From Dastarcus helophoroides (lineage: Eukaryota; Arthropoda; Insecta; Coleoptera; Bothrideridae): a stretch of DNA of 64,000 nucleotides. Under the pieces are notes generated by a model that worked only from the letters and a program-made list of their open reading frames with translations, was not told the DNA's origin and ran no database searches. The stretch is taken from contig CM053337.1 of NCBI GenBank assembly GCA_028583605.1, positions 14,144,269 through 14,208,268 of the forward strand, in the 5' to 3' direction. Within the stretch, counting starts at the first letter, position 1; each line of letters opens with the position of its first letter. Of this stretch, positions 1-11,500 are shown piece after piece. Made by a program: the position numbers and the translations under genes.

Positions 1-40
1 TTAACACTTGTCATAAGGGAAACACCCTCTAAAGTTGATC

Positions 41-430
41 ATGCCATAAGTGTACTATGATACTGATTATAGGGTCAACGCCTTCTAAAGCTGATTATAC
101 GCAAGCATTCTCTCATGCTACTCTACAGATGATTATGCTACAGTATCCTCTAATACTACTTAAGGGCCATAAGCCATAAGTGTACTCTGATACTGATTAT
201 AGGGTCAACGCCTTCTAAAGCTGATTATATGCAAGCATTCTCTCATGCTACTCTACAGATGATTATGCTACAGTATCCTCTAATACTACTTAAGGGCCAT
301 AAGCCATAAGTGTACTCTGATACTGATTATAGGGTCAACGCCTTCTAAAGCTGATTATACGCAAGCATTCTCTCATGCTACTCTACAGATGATTATGCTA
401 CAGTATCCTCTAATACTACTTAACACTCTC
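41..430 (+). repeat. 130-bp tandem repeat, three units
   Basis: The phrase 'tgtactctga' (first copy 'tgtactatga') recurs at 51, 181 and 311, giving an exact 130-bp period. Each unit carries 'gattatgctacagtatcctc'. The same 130-bp unit is repeated at 20319, 20449 and 20579 in copy B of the dispersed element. Confidence 0.9.
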
Positions 431-1243
431 TAAATTTGATTCTGAGGTAAACACCTCCTGGAGCTAGTTAAAGGGTAAACACTCTCTCACAATTATATCT
501 AAAGTACTTCCTTTCTCTCATATCTCTACACAAACACCTTCTACCTTTAAAACTGGGTAAACACCCTTATTAGTGGCCTCCAACCTCCCCTTACAGCCAC
601 CCCTGACCTCACAGCAATTTTCATCTCATTAGTTGCTCATGCCATAAATGTCCTCTGATACTAATTATAAGGTCAACACTATGGTCATAGGGGAAACACC
701 CCCTAAAGTTAATCATGCCATAAGTGGACTCTAATACTGATTATAGGGTCAACGCCCTCTAAAGCTGATTATAGGGTCAACGCCCTCTAAAGCTGATTAT
801 ACGGCAAGCATTTTCTGATGCTACTCTACAGATGATTATGCTACAGTATCCTTTGATACTACTTATAGGGTTAACAGCCTCTAAATTTGATTCTAAGGTA
901 AACACCTCCTGAAGCTAATTAAAGGGTAAACACTCTCTCACAATTACATCTAAATTACTTCCTTTCTCTCACATCTCTACACAAACATCTGCTACGTTTA
1001 AAACTGGGTCAATACCCTTATTAGTGGCCTCCAACCTCCCCTGACCGCACAGCAATTCTCATCTCATTATCTTTATTTGACTAGTTTTCATCAACCCTTA
1101 CATTCTCTAATAATTACAAGCTTAGACATATCAAAAACTTACCAACAATACTTCTTAGTGAGGTCACTGTCCAAAATTACCACACCCTTTATCTATGCAC
1201 CTCTAATACTTACGCATTAATTCTTTCTTTTTTTGTTCTCTAG

Positions 1244-1450
1244 GGACTTTTCATTTCTTCATCATTTATTTGCTCCGGGTATTCCTCTACCTTAGAAGCA
1301 GACTTCCTCTATGCTCCACCTGCAGAGTTGCCAACAGAAGATTATTCAAATTCAAATAATCGAAACATTCAGGGGATTCGCGACAAGTATGACGAAAGCA
1401 CAAAATCGCTTATTTTGTGCCGAAGGCGTAGTCAGAGTGGTTTGTATTGA
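1244..1450 (+). other. Exon-like conserved coding block, copy A
   Basis: A pyrimidine-rich tract ending in 'ttctctag' (to 1243) looks like a 3' splice site. It is followed by an open frame containing FICSGYSSTLEA, FLYAPPA, LPTED and GIRD, ending at a TGA at 1448-1450. The same peptide is encoded at 21091-21210 with several synonymous and a few replacement differences. After GIRD the two copies diverge completely. I do not recognise the peptide family. It may be a captured exon or a transposon exon. Confidence 0.45.
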
Positions 1451-1497
1451 TCTGAATTAAATTTACTTTAAAAGGACACTTATTTGATAATCATAGG

Positions 1498-2372
1498 CAG
1501 TGGCGGCTGGTGACTTTTTTGACAGGGGGTGCGCAGATGCAAAAATATTAGTAGTCGAGTTTAGGTGACTCCAGTGTCATAGCAAGATATTAAATTTAAG
1601 AGAAACAAAAGTGACACAAAAGGTGTGATATTTAATAGTATTTTTACGAATTAAATTTAATTACCATCTTATAATTTCCATTTCATGAAAACTGCATTTG
1701 AAAATAAAATATATTTTATTACAAGGTTCTAATTAAACTCTACAAAAACACAAAAAAAAATATTCTTTAAAACAAAATTCGCTCTACGATCTTTTAAAGA
1801 AATAAAATCCCCATTACTTTCTCATCAAAATTGTTTAAATCCAAATCTATAAATGAATAATTAGACCCTAGATTAGGTAGAGCTATCTCTTTGTGAATAG
1901 CGGTACTATTAGGCCTTTAAGTGCCACAATTGACAATCGCAATCAGATCAGTCGGGACCTATAAATACGTAAATACGCACTCCAAACTCTGACTCGTACT
2001 CGCCATTTGGCAATATCGCACATGCGCGGAGCGGCGTACCCCGGGCTAGCTTTAGCGTGGTGTTCTGTAGTTTATTTCTCCGTATCCTGTGAAGACCGTA
2101 GATAGGCATCGCACGGCACCCTCATTAGGTGCATACTTCTGCGCGCACCAACTTATTTAAATTTCCTTATAATATTTAATATGTATAACTGAATCAAACG
2201 TTGGTGTATTTTATTCCAAGTCATTCAAAAGTATTATTAGTTAATTAGTATGTCATTATTTTGTGTTTAAAAATGTGATAAACCCAAGTCTTTTACATTA
2301 AACAGAAAAGAATAGATCGCTCATTTCACGAGGATAGCGCGCTCTTGCGCTCTTTAAGACCAGCCGCCACTG
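1498..2372. mobile_element. Non-autonomous hAT-type DNA transposon (MITE)
   Basis: The termini are perfect 14-bp inverted repeats, 'cagtggcggctggt' at 1498-1511 and its complement at 2359-2372. They are flanked by an exact 8-bp target duplication 'atcatagg' (1490-1497 and 2373-2380). Eight-bp duplications and CAGTG-type ends are typical of the hAT superfamily. The 875-bp interior has no transposase-like reading frame, so an autonomous copy elsewhere must have mobilised it. It lies just downstream of repeat copy A and breaks nothing recognisable. Confidence 0.93.
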
Positions 2373-2537
2373 ATCATAGGGCAACTCTTCTTTGAAACAT
2401 TTTTATTTAAGCGCCGATGGTCACCTTGATCTTCCAACCATAAAAAGTTGGGCAAGTTGCTTTCTTTCTTCGTCCGGAATTAATGACATTCAATGTGGAA
2501 TTCCTACATTGTAAACGATCTCGAATTATATCGATAA

Positions 2538-2867
2538 CTAACGTCGCGGTGTTAAAAAATCTGGAGAAAGCATTAGTCGAAGATAAGGATATTCATGTGG
2601 GTCAAGTTCAAAGTTGAGTTCACTGACTCTTGAAACATTTTCTCTTTCACCATAACGAATTCTTTGATGCTTGATAGAAAAGAATCTAAATAATTCAAAT
2701 ACTGTCAAATACTGGACTGGGTAAGCCCCAAGGATATTGAAAGCTGATGGGGGTGAGGTTACATGACCGATGGAGTTTGAACATCCTTCAGGTGACGAGA
2801 AGGGTTCCTTCTGTTGGGGACGGGGACGTTGGCGCTCGGGAAACAATATAATCAAAACGAGAAACAT
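2538..2867 (-). CDS. Hypothetical 109-aa open reading frame
   Basis: A true ATG-to-TAG frame of 109 codons. It has a short hydrophobic start (MFLVLIILFP), a proline/arginine-rich stretch, then ordinary mixed sequence with FELFRFFSIKHQRI and DPHEYPYLRLM. I recognise no family. It lies between the hAT element and HMGS and could be a single exon of a minus-strand gene, a decayed transposon fragment or chance. No neighbouring exon could be identified. Confidence 0.3.
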   Translation of the reverse strand: MFLVLIILFPERQRPRPQQKEPFSSPEGCSNSIGHVTSPPSAFNILGAYPVQYLTVFELFRFFSIKHQRIRYGERENVSRVSELNFELDPHEYPYLRLMLSPDFLTPRR

Positions 2868-3807
2868 TTGGTATCAACTTTAATAAATTAAATTCAATCA
2901 AAAACAATTCTTCCTTAATCTATCTATAAACCTACTAAATGTTTCAAAAAATTCACCTTCTCTAGCAGAGAACACCGGTACCATCTAATACCTATAATGC
3001 ACAAAAAATGTATTCCTTACATTGACACAAATTCTGTAAAAAATTCGTCATTATTGTCATTTAATTACACATTCTTTGACAGCTAATCAAATTTGAAATT
3101 TTTTATGAATATATCGTCCTTAGGAATGACAAATAAATTATCGAACAAATCACTAACAGTAGAGCTGAAATTGTCTTGACCTTAACCTTATAACTAAAAA
3201 GATACAACTGCTCTGAAGACTAGATACTGATCAAAGAATAACAAACAAGAGGAAATAGTTTTTTTTAACGTTAAACAGTTTACCAATTTGGCCTAGCTTT
3301 TACGATGAAGTAATTGATAAGTATTACACAAACCGTCTGATAAGAACGCAAAAATTAGCCTACTAACATACAGTTAAATTGCTTCGTTAGGCGACCTTTT
3401 AGACTTAAAATTGCGCTTACATTGAACGTAGACTAAATAAAAAAAGTATTTAGATTGAAATGGATTATTGCTGGTTTTTACGCTGTTTTTATCTTATAAC
3501 GATTTTTCGCCACACTTCACTTAGGATTGTTTTGATAAGTTTAATGAATTAGTTCCTAGTTTACATTGGAAAATTTTCAATTTGAAACCCGAAAATTTTT
3601 TGATTAATCAAATTCGTTTCCTAAATACTAATTAACTAATTAGAAAGAATTGGTTGCAGTAAGAAGCAGCAACTTAGTATTTTCCTGTTGTACACATAAA
3701 GAAGCAGTTTAACATACTGAATATGTAGTAACAAAATTTAACAATAACACAACACATTGCATAATACAAAAACTGTGGTGTCCAATAAATAAAATTTTAA
3801 ATTACAA
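2868..3807. other. AT-rich intergenic stretch, no feature seen
   Basis: About 0.9 kb of AT-rich sequence with no long frame, tandem repeat or inverted terminal repeats that I can see. It probably serves as the 3' flank of HMGS. Confidence 0.6.
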
Positions 3808-3813
3808 TTTATT
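3808..3813 (-). terminator. Candidate polyadenylation signal of HMGS
   Basis: TTTATT on the + strand reads AATAAA on the minus strand, about 65 nt beyond the HMGS stop codon. This is a normal distance for a 3' UTR signal. Confidence 0.5.
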
Positions 3814-3876
3814 AAAATTTTCTAGAGATTTAAATACATTTTAGGCACTTTTTAATAAAAACTAAAAACAGGGTTG

Positions 3877-5271
3877 TTAATGAGCGTGCCCATTTTCCGC
3901 TATCGGTATCCTTTTATACGTCCGTCTGTATTTATCGTCGATTTCTTCCAAATAAAAAGTACCAGGGAATAAATTATCGATCGCCCCTGTCGGTTTATAA
4001 GGGGCTTTGTGGCAATTCTGCTGTCTGATTTCAAGATATGCCTCGAATTTTTCCGGCGTTATTTTCACCCTTTGGTCCAACAAAGTCTTAACGTGGGACA
4101 AATTTCGAACTATTTTATACAACTGTGATTGCTCATCGCATTTATTCGATATGTTGAGGGAGAAAAACGCGGACGCTAACCCAGAACCATAAGAAAAAAG
4201 CCCAATTTTATTACCTATTAACTTCTCTATGGGTTTACTGATTAGTAAAGAGACTAAACCACCGTAGAGTGAAGGGGTATACATATTACCAACTTGTGAT
4301 GCTACAAAAAGCGATGGACTTGTTTTGGTTTTGAAGTACTCATTACTGAACGTTAGGAAAGCCTTTTCAACATCCCTATCGAAATACGTTTTTTCTAATA
4401 CTAAGTCATTAAAATTTTCCAAGTTAGAGTACAACCTGGAACGTTTTTCTTTGGGGGTTAATACGAAATCATTCAGAGCTAAACGAGCTAAAGATTTTTG
4501 GACCAATTTGCAATAAGGGGTATGAAACAGTACAGAATCAAAATATTCTAAATCTATACTCTTCCCAGACTGTTTAAGGACGTTTTTCCTGTATAATTGA
4601 TAACATTTATCCAACGCACTGAGATAACATTCAATGGATAACTTACTATCCACAGTAGGATACTCCGACGTCAAATCCGGCTTATAAAAATCGTAGGCAT
4701 GCTTCATGTGCACCGCGCGTACCCTCCTGTCGAAAACCAAAGGGGCGTTCGGCCCCACTAACATCGCCACAGCGCCTGCACCCCCCGTAGGTCTGGCGTT
4801 CCCTTTGGCGTACACCGCGATATCCGCCGCCACCACCAAAGCGTACTTCCCGTTCCAAGACGACGATTCGACCCAATTCACTGCGTTAAAAAGGGCAGCG
4901 GTGCCCCCGAAGCAAGCGTTTGTCGTATCAACGCCCTCGATGTCACTAATACCGAAAGGCTCAAACAATTGCATCAGAACAGTCTTAACACTTTTAGATT
5001 TATCAATTATCGTCTCGGTACCAACCTCCAATCGTCCAATTTCCTCATAAGAAATCCCATACCTCTCCATCAACCGTTGAACGACCGTTAAACATAGCGA
5101 GTTTATATCTTCTCTATCCGTGCAGACACCCATGGCTTTCTGCCCCAAACCCACCGTGTATTTACCAGCGGACACCCCATCGTAAGTTTCTAGCTCGGTT
5201 TGGTCCACGTAAAGCGAAGGGAAGATGAGTTCCAAAGCGACAATGCCGACGTCTTTGGGCCAAGGATCCAT
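3877..5271 (-). CDS. HMGS: Hydroxymethylglutaryl-CoA synthase, cytosolic, intronless
   Basis: The product condenses acetyl-CoA with acetoacetyl-CoA to HMG-CoA, the second step of the mevalonate pathway; in insects this feeds isoprenoids such as juvenile hormone rather than sterols. The frame from the first ATG (5271) is 464 aa, close to other insect HMGS. Upstream codons open only to a GTG at 5304 and an in-frame TAA lies just above, so Met at 5271 is chosen. The thiolase-fold active site is intact: general base Glu86 in [14 protein letters not shown], nucleophile Cys120 in [14 protein letters not shown], and His250 in [12 protein letters not shown]. There is no mitochondrial targeting extension, so it should be cytosolic. 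The whole coding region is one exon, which is notable because many animal HMGS genes have introns; a retroposed origin is possible. It diverges from AGGF1. Confidence 0.97.
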   Translation of the reverse strand: MDPWPKDVGIVALELIFPSLYVDQTELETYDGVSAGKYTVGLGQKAMGVCTDREDINSLCLTVVQRLMERYGISYEEIGRLEVGTETIIDKSKSVKTVLMQLFEPFGISDIEGVDTTNACFGGTAALFNAVNWVESSSWNGKYALVVAADIAVYAKGNARPTGGAGAVAMLVGPNAPLVFDRRVRAVHMKHAYDFYKPDLTSEYPTVDSKLSIECYLSALDKCYQLYRKNVLKQSGKSIDLEYFDSVLFHTPYCKLVQKSLARLALNDFVLTPKEKRSRLYSNLENFNDLVLEKTYFDRDVEKAFLTFSNEYFKTKTSPSLFVASQVGNMYTPSLYGGLVSLLISKPIEKLIGNKIGLFSYGSGLASAFFSLNISNKCDEQSQLYKIVRNLSHVKTLLDQRVKITPEKFEAYLEIRQQNCHKAPYKPTGAIDNLFPGTFYLEEIDDKYRRTYKRIPIAENGHAH

Positions 5272-5556
5272 TATTGAGGGCACGAGTTGTTTCAAAGCTT
5301 TCACTCCACTGCCGCTAGCTTAGACGGTCGAATTTATTCTGACCGCTTATTCAATTCGAGGCTTCCACTAAACATTCCCGTCAGTCGTCATCGTCACACA
5401 ACCAATTCCAATTTTAACCCTACCACTTCCGCCCTAACCTCCAAAACGTCAACATGACATCTGTCAGTCGTCACAAAAACAGTTAACCTACTGCTGTCAT
5501 TGAACCTACGTCGAACGTGTTATCAACCGTGAGTTAAACGTGTAATAATTTGGGGA
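5272..5556. promoter_or_regulatory. Bidirectional promoter between HMGS and AGGF1
   Basis: Only 285 bp separate the two divergent start codons, so both promoters and 5' UTRs must lie here unless an undetected 5' exon exists. I see no convincing TATA box. The sequence is less AT-rich than its surroundings, with runs such as 'ccctaccacttccgcc'. Confidence 0.7.
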
Positions 5557-8500
5557 ATGAACGACGAAAGGAATAATTTTTCTGATGAGAATCGAGAAAT
5601 TAATTACAACGAGAGCGATACTAGCGTAAAACACAAGTATGAATTGAGTGGGGCCCTCAGAGATAAATTGAAAGATTACCCCGACGTTATCGAATTAATC
5701 GAAAAATTGCAAAAGTACATCGACAAGCAAAAGAGGAAGTTAAAGAAATTGCGCCAGAAGCTCAAGGTGAGTCCCAAATTCGTTGCGAGTGCCGTTTCGG
5801 TAGCCAACTAATCGCTGGTAATTCGTGTAAAGTTACTCGCGCGGCTTTCATAAATTTGTATTTAAAATGTTGGTCGAGTATATGGACCCTAATTTTTTTG
5901 TGAAATGTCATTGCGAAATTTCGGCTAACGGCGAAATGCTAGCACTGTAATGAGTGCCTAATGTAATCTTGGCGCAATAGTACCAAAAACGATAATGTTA
6001 GGTTATGTAAATTCACAATATTAGATTGGTGACATAGAATTGTGTAACATTGAGAAAAATGTTAAGCTGTGAACGTTATTACATCAAGTTTAACTCAAAA
6101 TTGTAAAATTAATTAAATTTACTCACCACTTTCGTCGTTTGAGCGAGTAACTTTCGTCGCTTGATCGAGTAACTTTCGTCGCTTGATCGAGTAACTTTCG
6201 TCGCTTGATCGAGTAACTTTCGGTTGCTTGATCGAGTAACTTTCGTCGCTTGATCGAGTAACTTTCGTCGCTTGATCGAGAATCGAAACCTTTGCATTTT
6301 ACAAAAATTAATTAGAAACCACAGTTAGGTGTCATAAAGTCACAAAATAATGTCTTGTGGCATAGAATTTTATTCATTTTGAAACCCGAAGTTTGCGACC
6401 ACTGATTATATCTGTGTTTGCGACCACGGATTATATCTGTGTTTGCGACCACGGATTATATCTATGTTTGCGACCACGGATTATATCTATGTTTGCGACA
6501 ACGGATTATATCTGTGTTTGCGACCACGGATTATATCTGTGTTTGCGACCACGGATTATATGTGTTTGCGACCACGGATTATATCTACGTTTGCGGCCAT
6601 GGATTATAATCCTTGTTTGCGACAAATCGATTTTATTATTCATCATTTTCGACAAAAGCCCCCAATTTTAGGGAATTTTCCAAATGGATGTTATTAAATA
6701 AACCTTTGAAAAGGTGCACCGAAACGAAAAGACTGTGCTAGAGTTGCCAACTTCTATTAAAGACTAAAAAGTTAGGTTAGCTGAATTTACAAAACAAATA
6801 ACATTAGTGACACGGAATACAGAATTGTGAAACATTGAGAAAAATGACAAATTACAATTGTGAACATAATCAAGTTTAACGCCACGTTGTAAAATTATTT
6901 ACTTACCTTTTTCGCCGCTTGATCAAGTGTCGAAACTTTTGCTCCTTACCGAAATCGTATTCAATCAACGCCAAAATTAATCAGAAACCAGGCTAGGTGT
7001 CATAAAATACGAGTCACAAAATAATATCTTGTGCCATAGAATTTTGTCCATTTTGAAACTCGAAGTTTGCAACAAATTGATTTTTCATTCATCATTTTCG
7101 ACAAAAGTCGTAATTTTAGAGAATATTCCGAATCAGAGTTAGTAAATAAACTTTTGCAGAGTTAGTAAATAAACTTTTGGAACTTTTGAAAAGGAGCACG
7201 GAAAACGAAAAGACTGCTAGAGTTGCCAACTTCTACCAAAGACTAAAAAGTTAGGTTAGGTGAATTTTCAAAGCAAATAAGATTAGTGAACACGGAATAC
7301 AGAATTGTGAAACATTGCGAAAAATGACAAATTACAATTGTGGACATAATCAACTTTAACTCGATGTTATAAAATTATTTACTTACCTTTTTCGCCGCTT
7401 GATCGAGTGTCGAAACTTTTGCACTTTACCGAAATCGTATTCAATCAACGCCAAAATTAATCAGAAACCAGGCTAGGTGTCATAAAATACGAGTCACAAA
7501 ATAATGTCTTGTGCCATAGAAGTTCGTCCATTTTGAAACTCGAAGTTTGCAACAAATTAATTTTTTATTCATCATTTTCGACAAAAGTCGTAATTTTAGA
7601 GAATATTCCGACTCGAAGTTAGTAAATAAACTTTTGCGGAGTTAGTAAATAAATTTTTGGAACTTTTGAAAAGGAGCACGGAAACGAAAAGACTGCTAGG
7701 TTTGACAACTTCTACCAAAGAGACAATAAAAAGTTAGGTTAGGTGGTTTCACAAAACAAATAATAGATTAACGACATAGAATTGTGAAACGCAGGAAAAT
7801 GACAAATTACAACTGTAAACACTCAAGTTTAACTCAACATTAAAAACTTATTAACTCACCACTTTCGGTGCTTGATTGAGTATCGAAACGTTTATACACT
7901 TTATAGAAAATAGTGTAATCATAGAGCAGCGTAAGTGTCATAAAATTTGCAAGTCACAAAATAATGTCTTAAGTCGTAGAATTTACCAAAGCTAGCTTCA
8001 CGTGTAAAGATTTTGATGATTAATGTGTTGCCTATATTTCAGGGCCGAAGAAATGTTAAATAAATTGAAAAAAAAAACAATATTTCCGGTCAATAAGGGT
8101 CTACCCTGAAGAATTAAACTCAACGTTGAAAAAATTATTTACTCACCACTTTCGCGCATGATCGAGTATCGAAAGTTTTTTGCATTTCATAGAAAATAAT
8201 GTCCGTCATGAAGAATGAAAATAATGTTATCGTAAACCAGCTTAGGTGTTATAAATCAGCGTAAGTGTCATAAACCAGCGTAGGTGACATAAAATATGCG
8301 AGTCACAAAATAATGTCTTGTAGTCTTGTACCATAGAATTGTGCCCATTTTAAAACTGGAAGTTTGCGACAAATCGATTTTTTTATTCATCGTTTTCGAC
8401 AAATGCCCTAATTTCAGACAATTTCCCAAGTCAGAGTTGGTAAATAAACCTTTGAAAGCGCGAAAACCAAAAGACCGTGTGTTCGAGTTGTCAAGTGAAC

Positions 8501-11500
8501 TACCGACTTCGAGCAAAAATAAAACCACAAAGATAGGTTAGGTAGATTCACAAAACAATATTACATAGATTGGTAACATAGAATTGTGAAATATTCGGAA
8601 AAGTAACTAATCACAAGATAATTATATACTCAAGTTTATTAACCAATTTCACCCATTGATCACATTTTGATGCATGTTTGCACTTTTCGGAAAAATATCA
8701 CCCGCGCCACACACACGCGAATGTCGTGTCAGAGATTTTATTTCCAAGTTTGCAACACTGATTTTTTCACATCAGTTTTAACAAAAATTCCCAATCTAGA
8801 GAATTCTCCAAGTGGACGTTTGTATGTAAATAAATCTTGGACCGAAGACGTGTTTTAAACACAAATCGGGTCTGCGGCTTCAAGAAGCACGAAAAAACTG
8901 ACAGAGTCGCCAATGCTTGCGTCAAAACCACAAAGTTAGGTTAGGTAGATTCACAAAACAATATTACATCGATTGGTGACTTAGAATTGTGAGGTATTCA
9001 GAAAAATTACTAATTACAGTTGTGAAGATAATTATATACTCAAGTTTATTCACCAATTGATCACATTTTGACGCATGTTTGCACTTTACGGAAAAATATC
9101 ATCCGCGCCATAGAACACGCGAATGTCGTATCAAAGATTTTATTTCCAAGTTTGCAACTCTGATTTTTCCACATCACTTTTAACAAAAACTCCCAATCTA
9201 GAGAATTCTCCAAGTGGACGTTTGTATGTAAATAAATCTTGGACCGAAGACGTGTTTTAAACACAAATCGGTTCTGCGGCTTCAAGAAGCACGAAAAAAC
9301 TGCCAGAGTCGCCAATGCTTGCGTCAAAACCACAAAGTTAGGTTAGGTAGATTCACAAAACAATATTACATCGATTGGTAACATAGAATTGTAAGATATT
9401 CAGAAAAATTACTAATTCAGTTGTGAAGATAATTATATATTCAAGTTTATTCACCAATTGATCACATTTTGATGCATGTTTGCACTTTACGGAAAAATAT
9501 CATCCGCGCCATAGAACACGCGAATGTCGTATCAAAAATTCTATTTCGAAGTTTGCAACACTGATTTTTTCCCATCACTTTTAACAAAAACTCCCAATCT
9601 AGAGAATTCTCCAAATGGGGGTTTGTGTGTAAATAAATCTTGGACCGAAGACGCAGTATAAACACAAATCGGGTCTGTGGCTTCAAGAAGCACGAAAAAC
9701 TGCCAGAGTTGTCAATCCTTGCGTCAAAAACGAATTAAATTTGGCCCAAATTTATGTCGGTTAAATGAGTAAATGGACATCGTCACTTACTTTACAATAC
9801 GTAAGTACTTCAAAAAATCTTACGTCAACTAATTTTGTAGTAAACGTAAACTTTAGAAATGTATCGCCCAGTGAATTAGCGGCAAAACTCCGAAGTTAGC
9901 GACATGTTTTGTGTTGGTTGGTGCCCGCACCGATGTTGCCAGATTCTTTATATTTGATATTTTATTACGATTTTTTGTAAGTAATTTTTTAATTGTAGCT
10001 CAACATTTCTTCACAATTTTGCTATGAGGGGAACTAAAAACAGCGACATTATTTATCAATATATAAATTTTACTTATTCATGTCAGATAAATGTGCATAA
10101 AAGTAGACCGTGAAAGTATTCTGTGCGTGAAGTATCAAATCTATGTTTAGATAAGTTACTAAAAAAATCACCAGAACTAAAGCTACGTTCACGCATAAAA
10201 ATATTGATGATTAATGTGTTGCCTATATGTCAGGGGTTGTTTGGCAAAAATAATCGTACTAAATGATAAGTTTTATTATCATTATTGACAATTTTGTGGG
10301 AGCTTAAAACGTGGTAGGTCGTAGCGAACATAACACAAGAGTTCACTACAACTTTATTACTTTTTAACGCATAAAAATAACAAAAACGCGGAACTGGAGA
10401 CTGACTTCAACCAGCCCGAACAACCCAGAGCTTTCTTCTTTAATTTTTCCTTCCGCCTGGACGCGGTCATAAAGAAAGTATAACAGAGGGGAAACAGCAA
10501 TACCACGCGCATGAATCAAATTTTGCCAGCCTGCGCTTCATGCGGACGACATCCGAATTAAAATGACGGGAGCGGCAAATTCGAACGATTTATATATTAA
10601 TTTATTTAATTTTTAAACTTTAACAATATCTATGAATTGGAAATTAATGCAAATAAACAAATTGTAAAAAATATAATTTATTTTCAAAAATATAAACAGC
10701 ATTAATTAATGGATTTACACATCAAAGTAATAATTTTGTGAGTGGTACATACAGAAATAATATTGAAACATAAATGTAAATATTTAACACAATTGTTCTA
10801 AAAAACACTATAATACTAAAAATAAAATTACATTAAAAAAACACAAAAATGAAACACAAATCTTAACAAAAAACCGAAGAATTCGAAGGAAAATGGCGAA
10901 ATGGTTTCCTTTTCTTCATAACAACTTGTTGTTGTCTTGTAAAATGTAAAGAAAACAATCAATTGCGCATCAGTAAACGACAACGCCCTTGACAGCAGCG
11001 CTTTTGCGTACGCCATCGTTTCTAAAATGTATGGTTCTGCGTTTTCTAAATCAGAGAAATCTCTATTTTTATTTTCTTTATGGACGCGGTCGAGCCGCTT
11101 CGTGTTACCCGAATTGACGTTGACATTGTACTACCAACCTCAAATAATGAACAATTGGCGGGCTATTCAAAATTTAAACCTACAATTTAATAATTTTCAG
11201 CGTAAAATATAAAATAATAAATAAATATAAAATATAAAAGAATCGCTCTTAAAAGCGCCAACAAATTAAAATATTTCTAATCGTATTTAGATGAGGAGTT
11301 TAAGAACAGCAGCGAAACATGGGCGTAGTTGGAAAGGGGCTTGAGGGGGCCAACCCCCTAAAACCTAATTAACCCCCTAACATTCAAACATTATTAAAAA
11401 CCATTTTAAACAAAAAAACTCGAATTTTACCGAAAATAATTTTCTCTAGACCTCAAAAATTGCGAAATTTGAAATTTTTAAAAAAAGACGAAATTTGAAA

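Larger units (their letters stand above)
1..1450 (+). repeat. Dispersed composite repeat, copy A
   Basis: This stretch is closely matched by a second copy at about 20060-21210. Both contain the same order of blocks: 130-bp tandem units, a segment beginning 'acactctctaaatttgattc', a segment with 'gtggcctccaacctcccc', and a short exon-like coding block. Copy A also has an internal partial repetition around 640-900. I recognise no transposase or reverse transcriptase, so the element class is unknown. Confidence 0.8.
5990..9760 (+). repeat. Diverged ~400-480-bp tandem repeat in AGGF1 intron 1
   Basis: The phrase 'aaagttaggttaggt' followed by 'ttcacaaaac' recurs near 5998, 6768, 7246, 7732, 8528, 8931 and 9333. 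Spacing is about 480 bp in the left part and about 402 bp in the right part. Each unit also holds 'cataaaat..gagtcacaaaataatgtctt' or a related line. Open frames inside it are short and not conserved in phase. Confidence 0.8.

Noticed and set aside
5272..5304. HMGS start extended to 5304
   Set aside because: The codon there is GTG and an in-frame TAA lies just upstream; the first ATG is at 5271.
8931..9350. Interstitial telomere repeats ('ttaggttagg')
   Set aside because: Only two TTAGG units occur per larger repeat, so chance or repeat content is enough.
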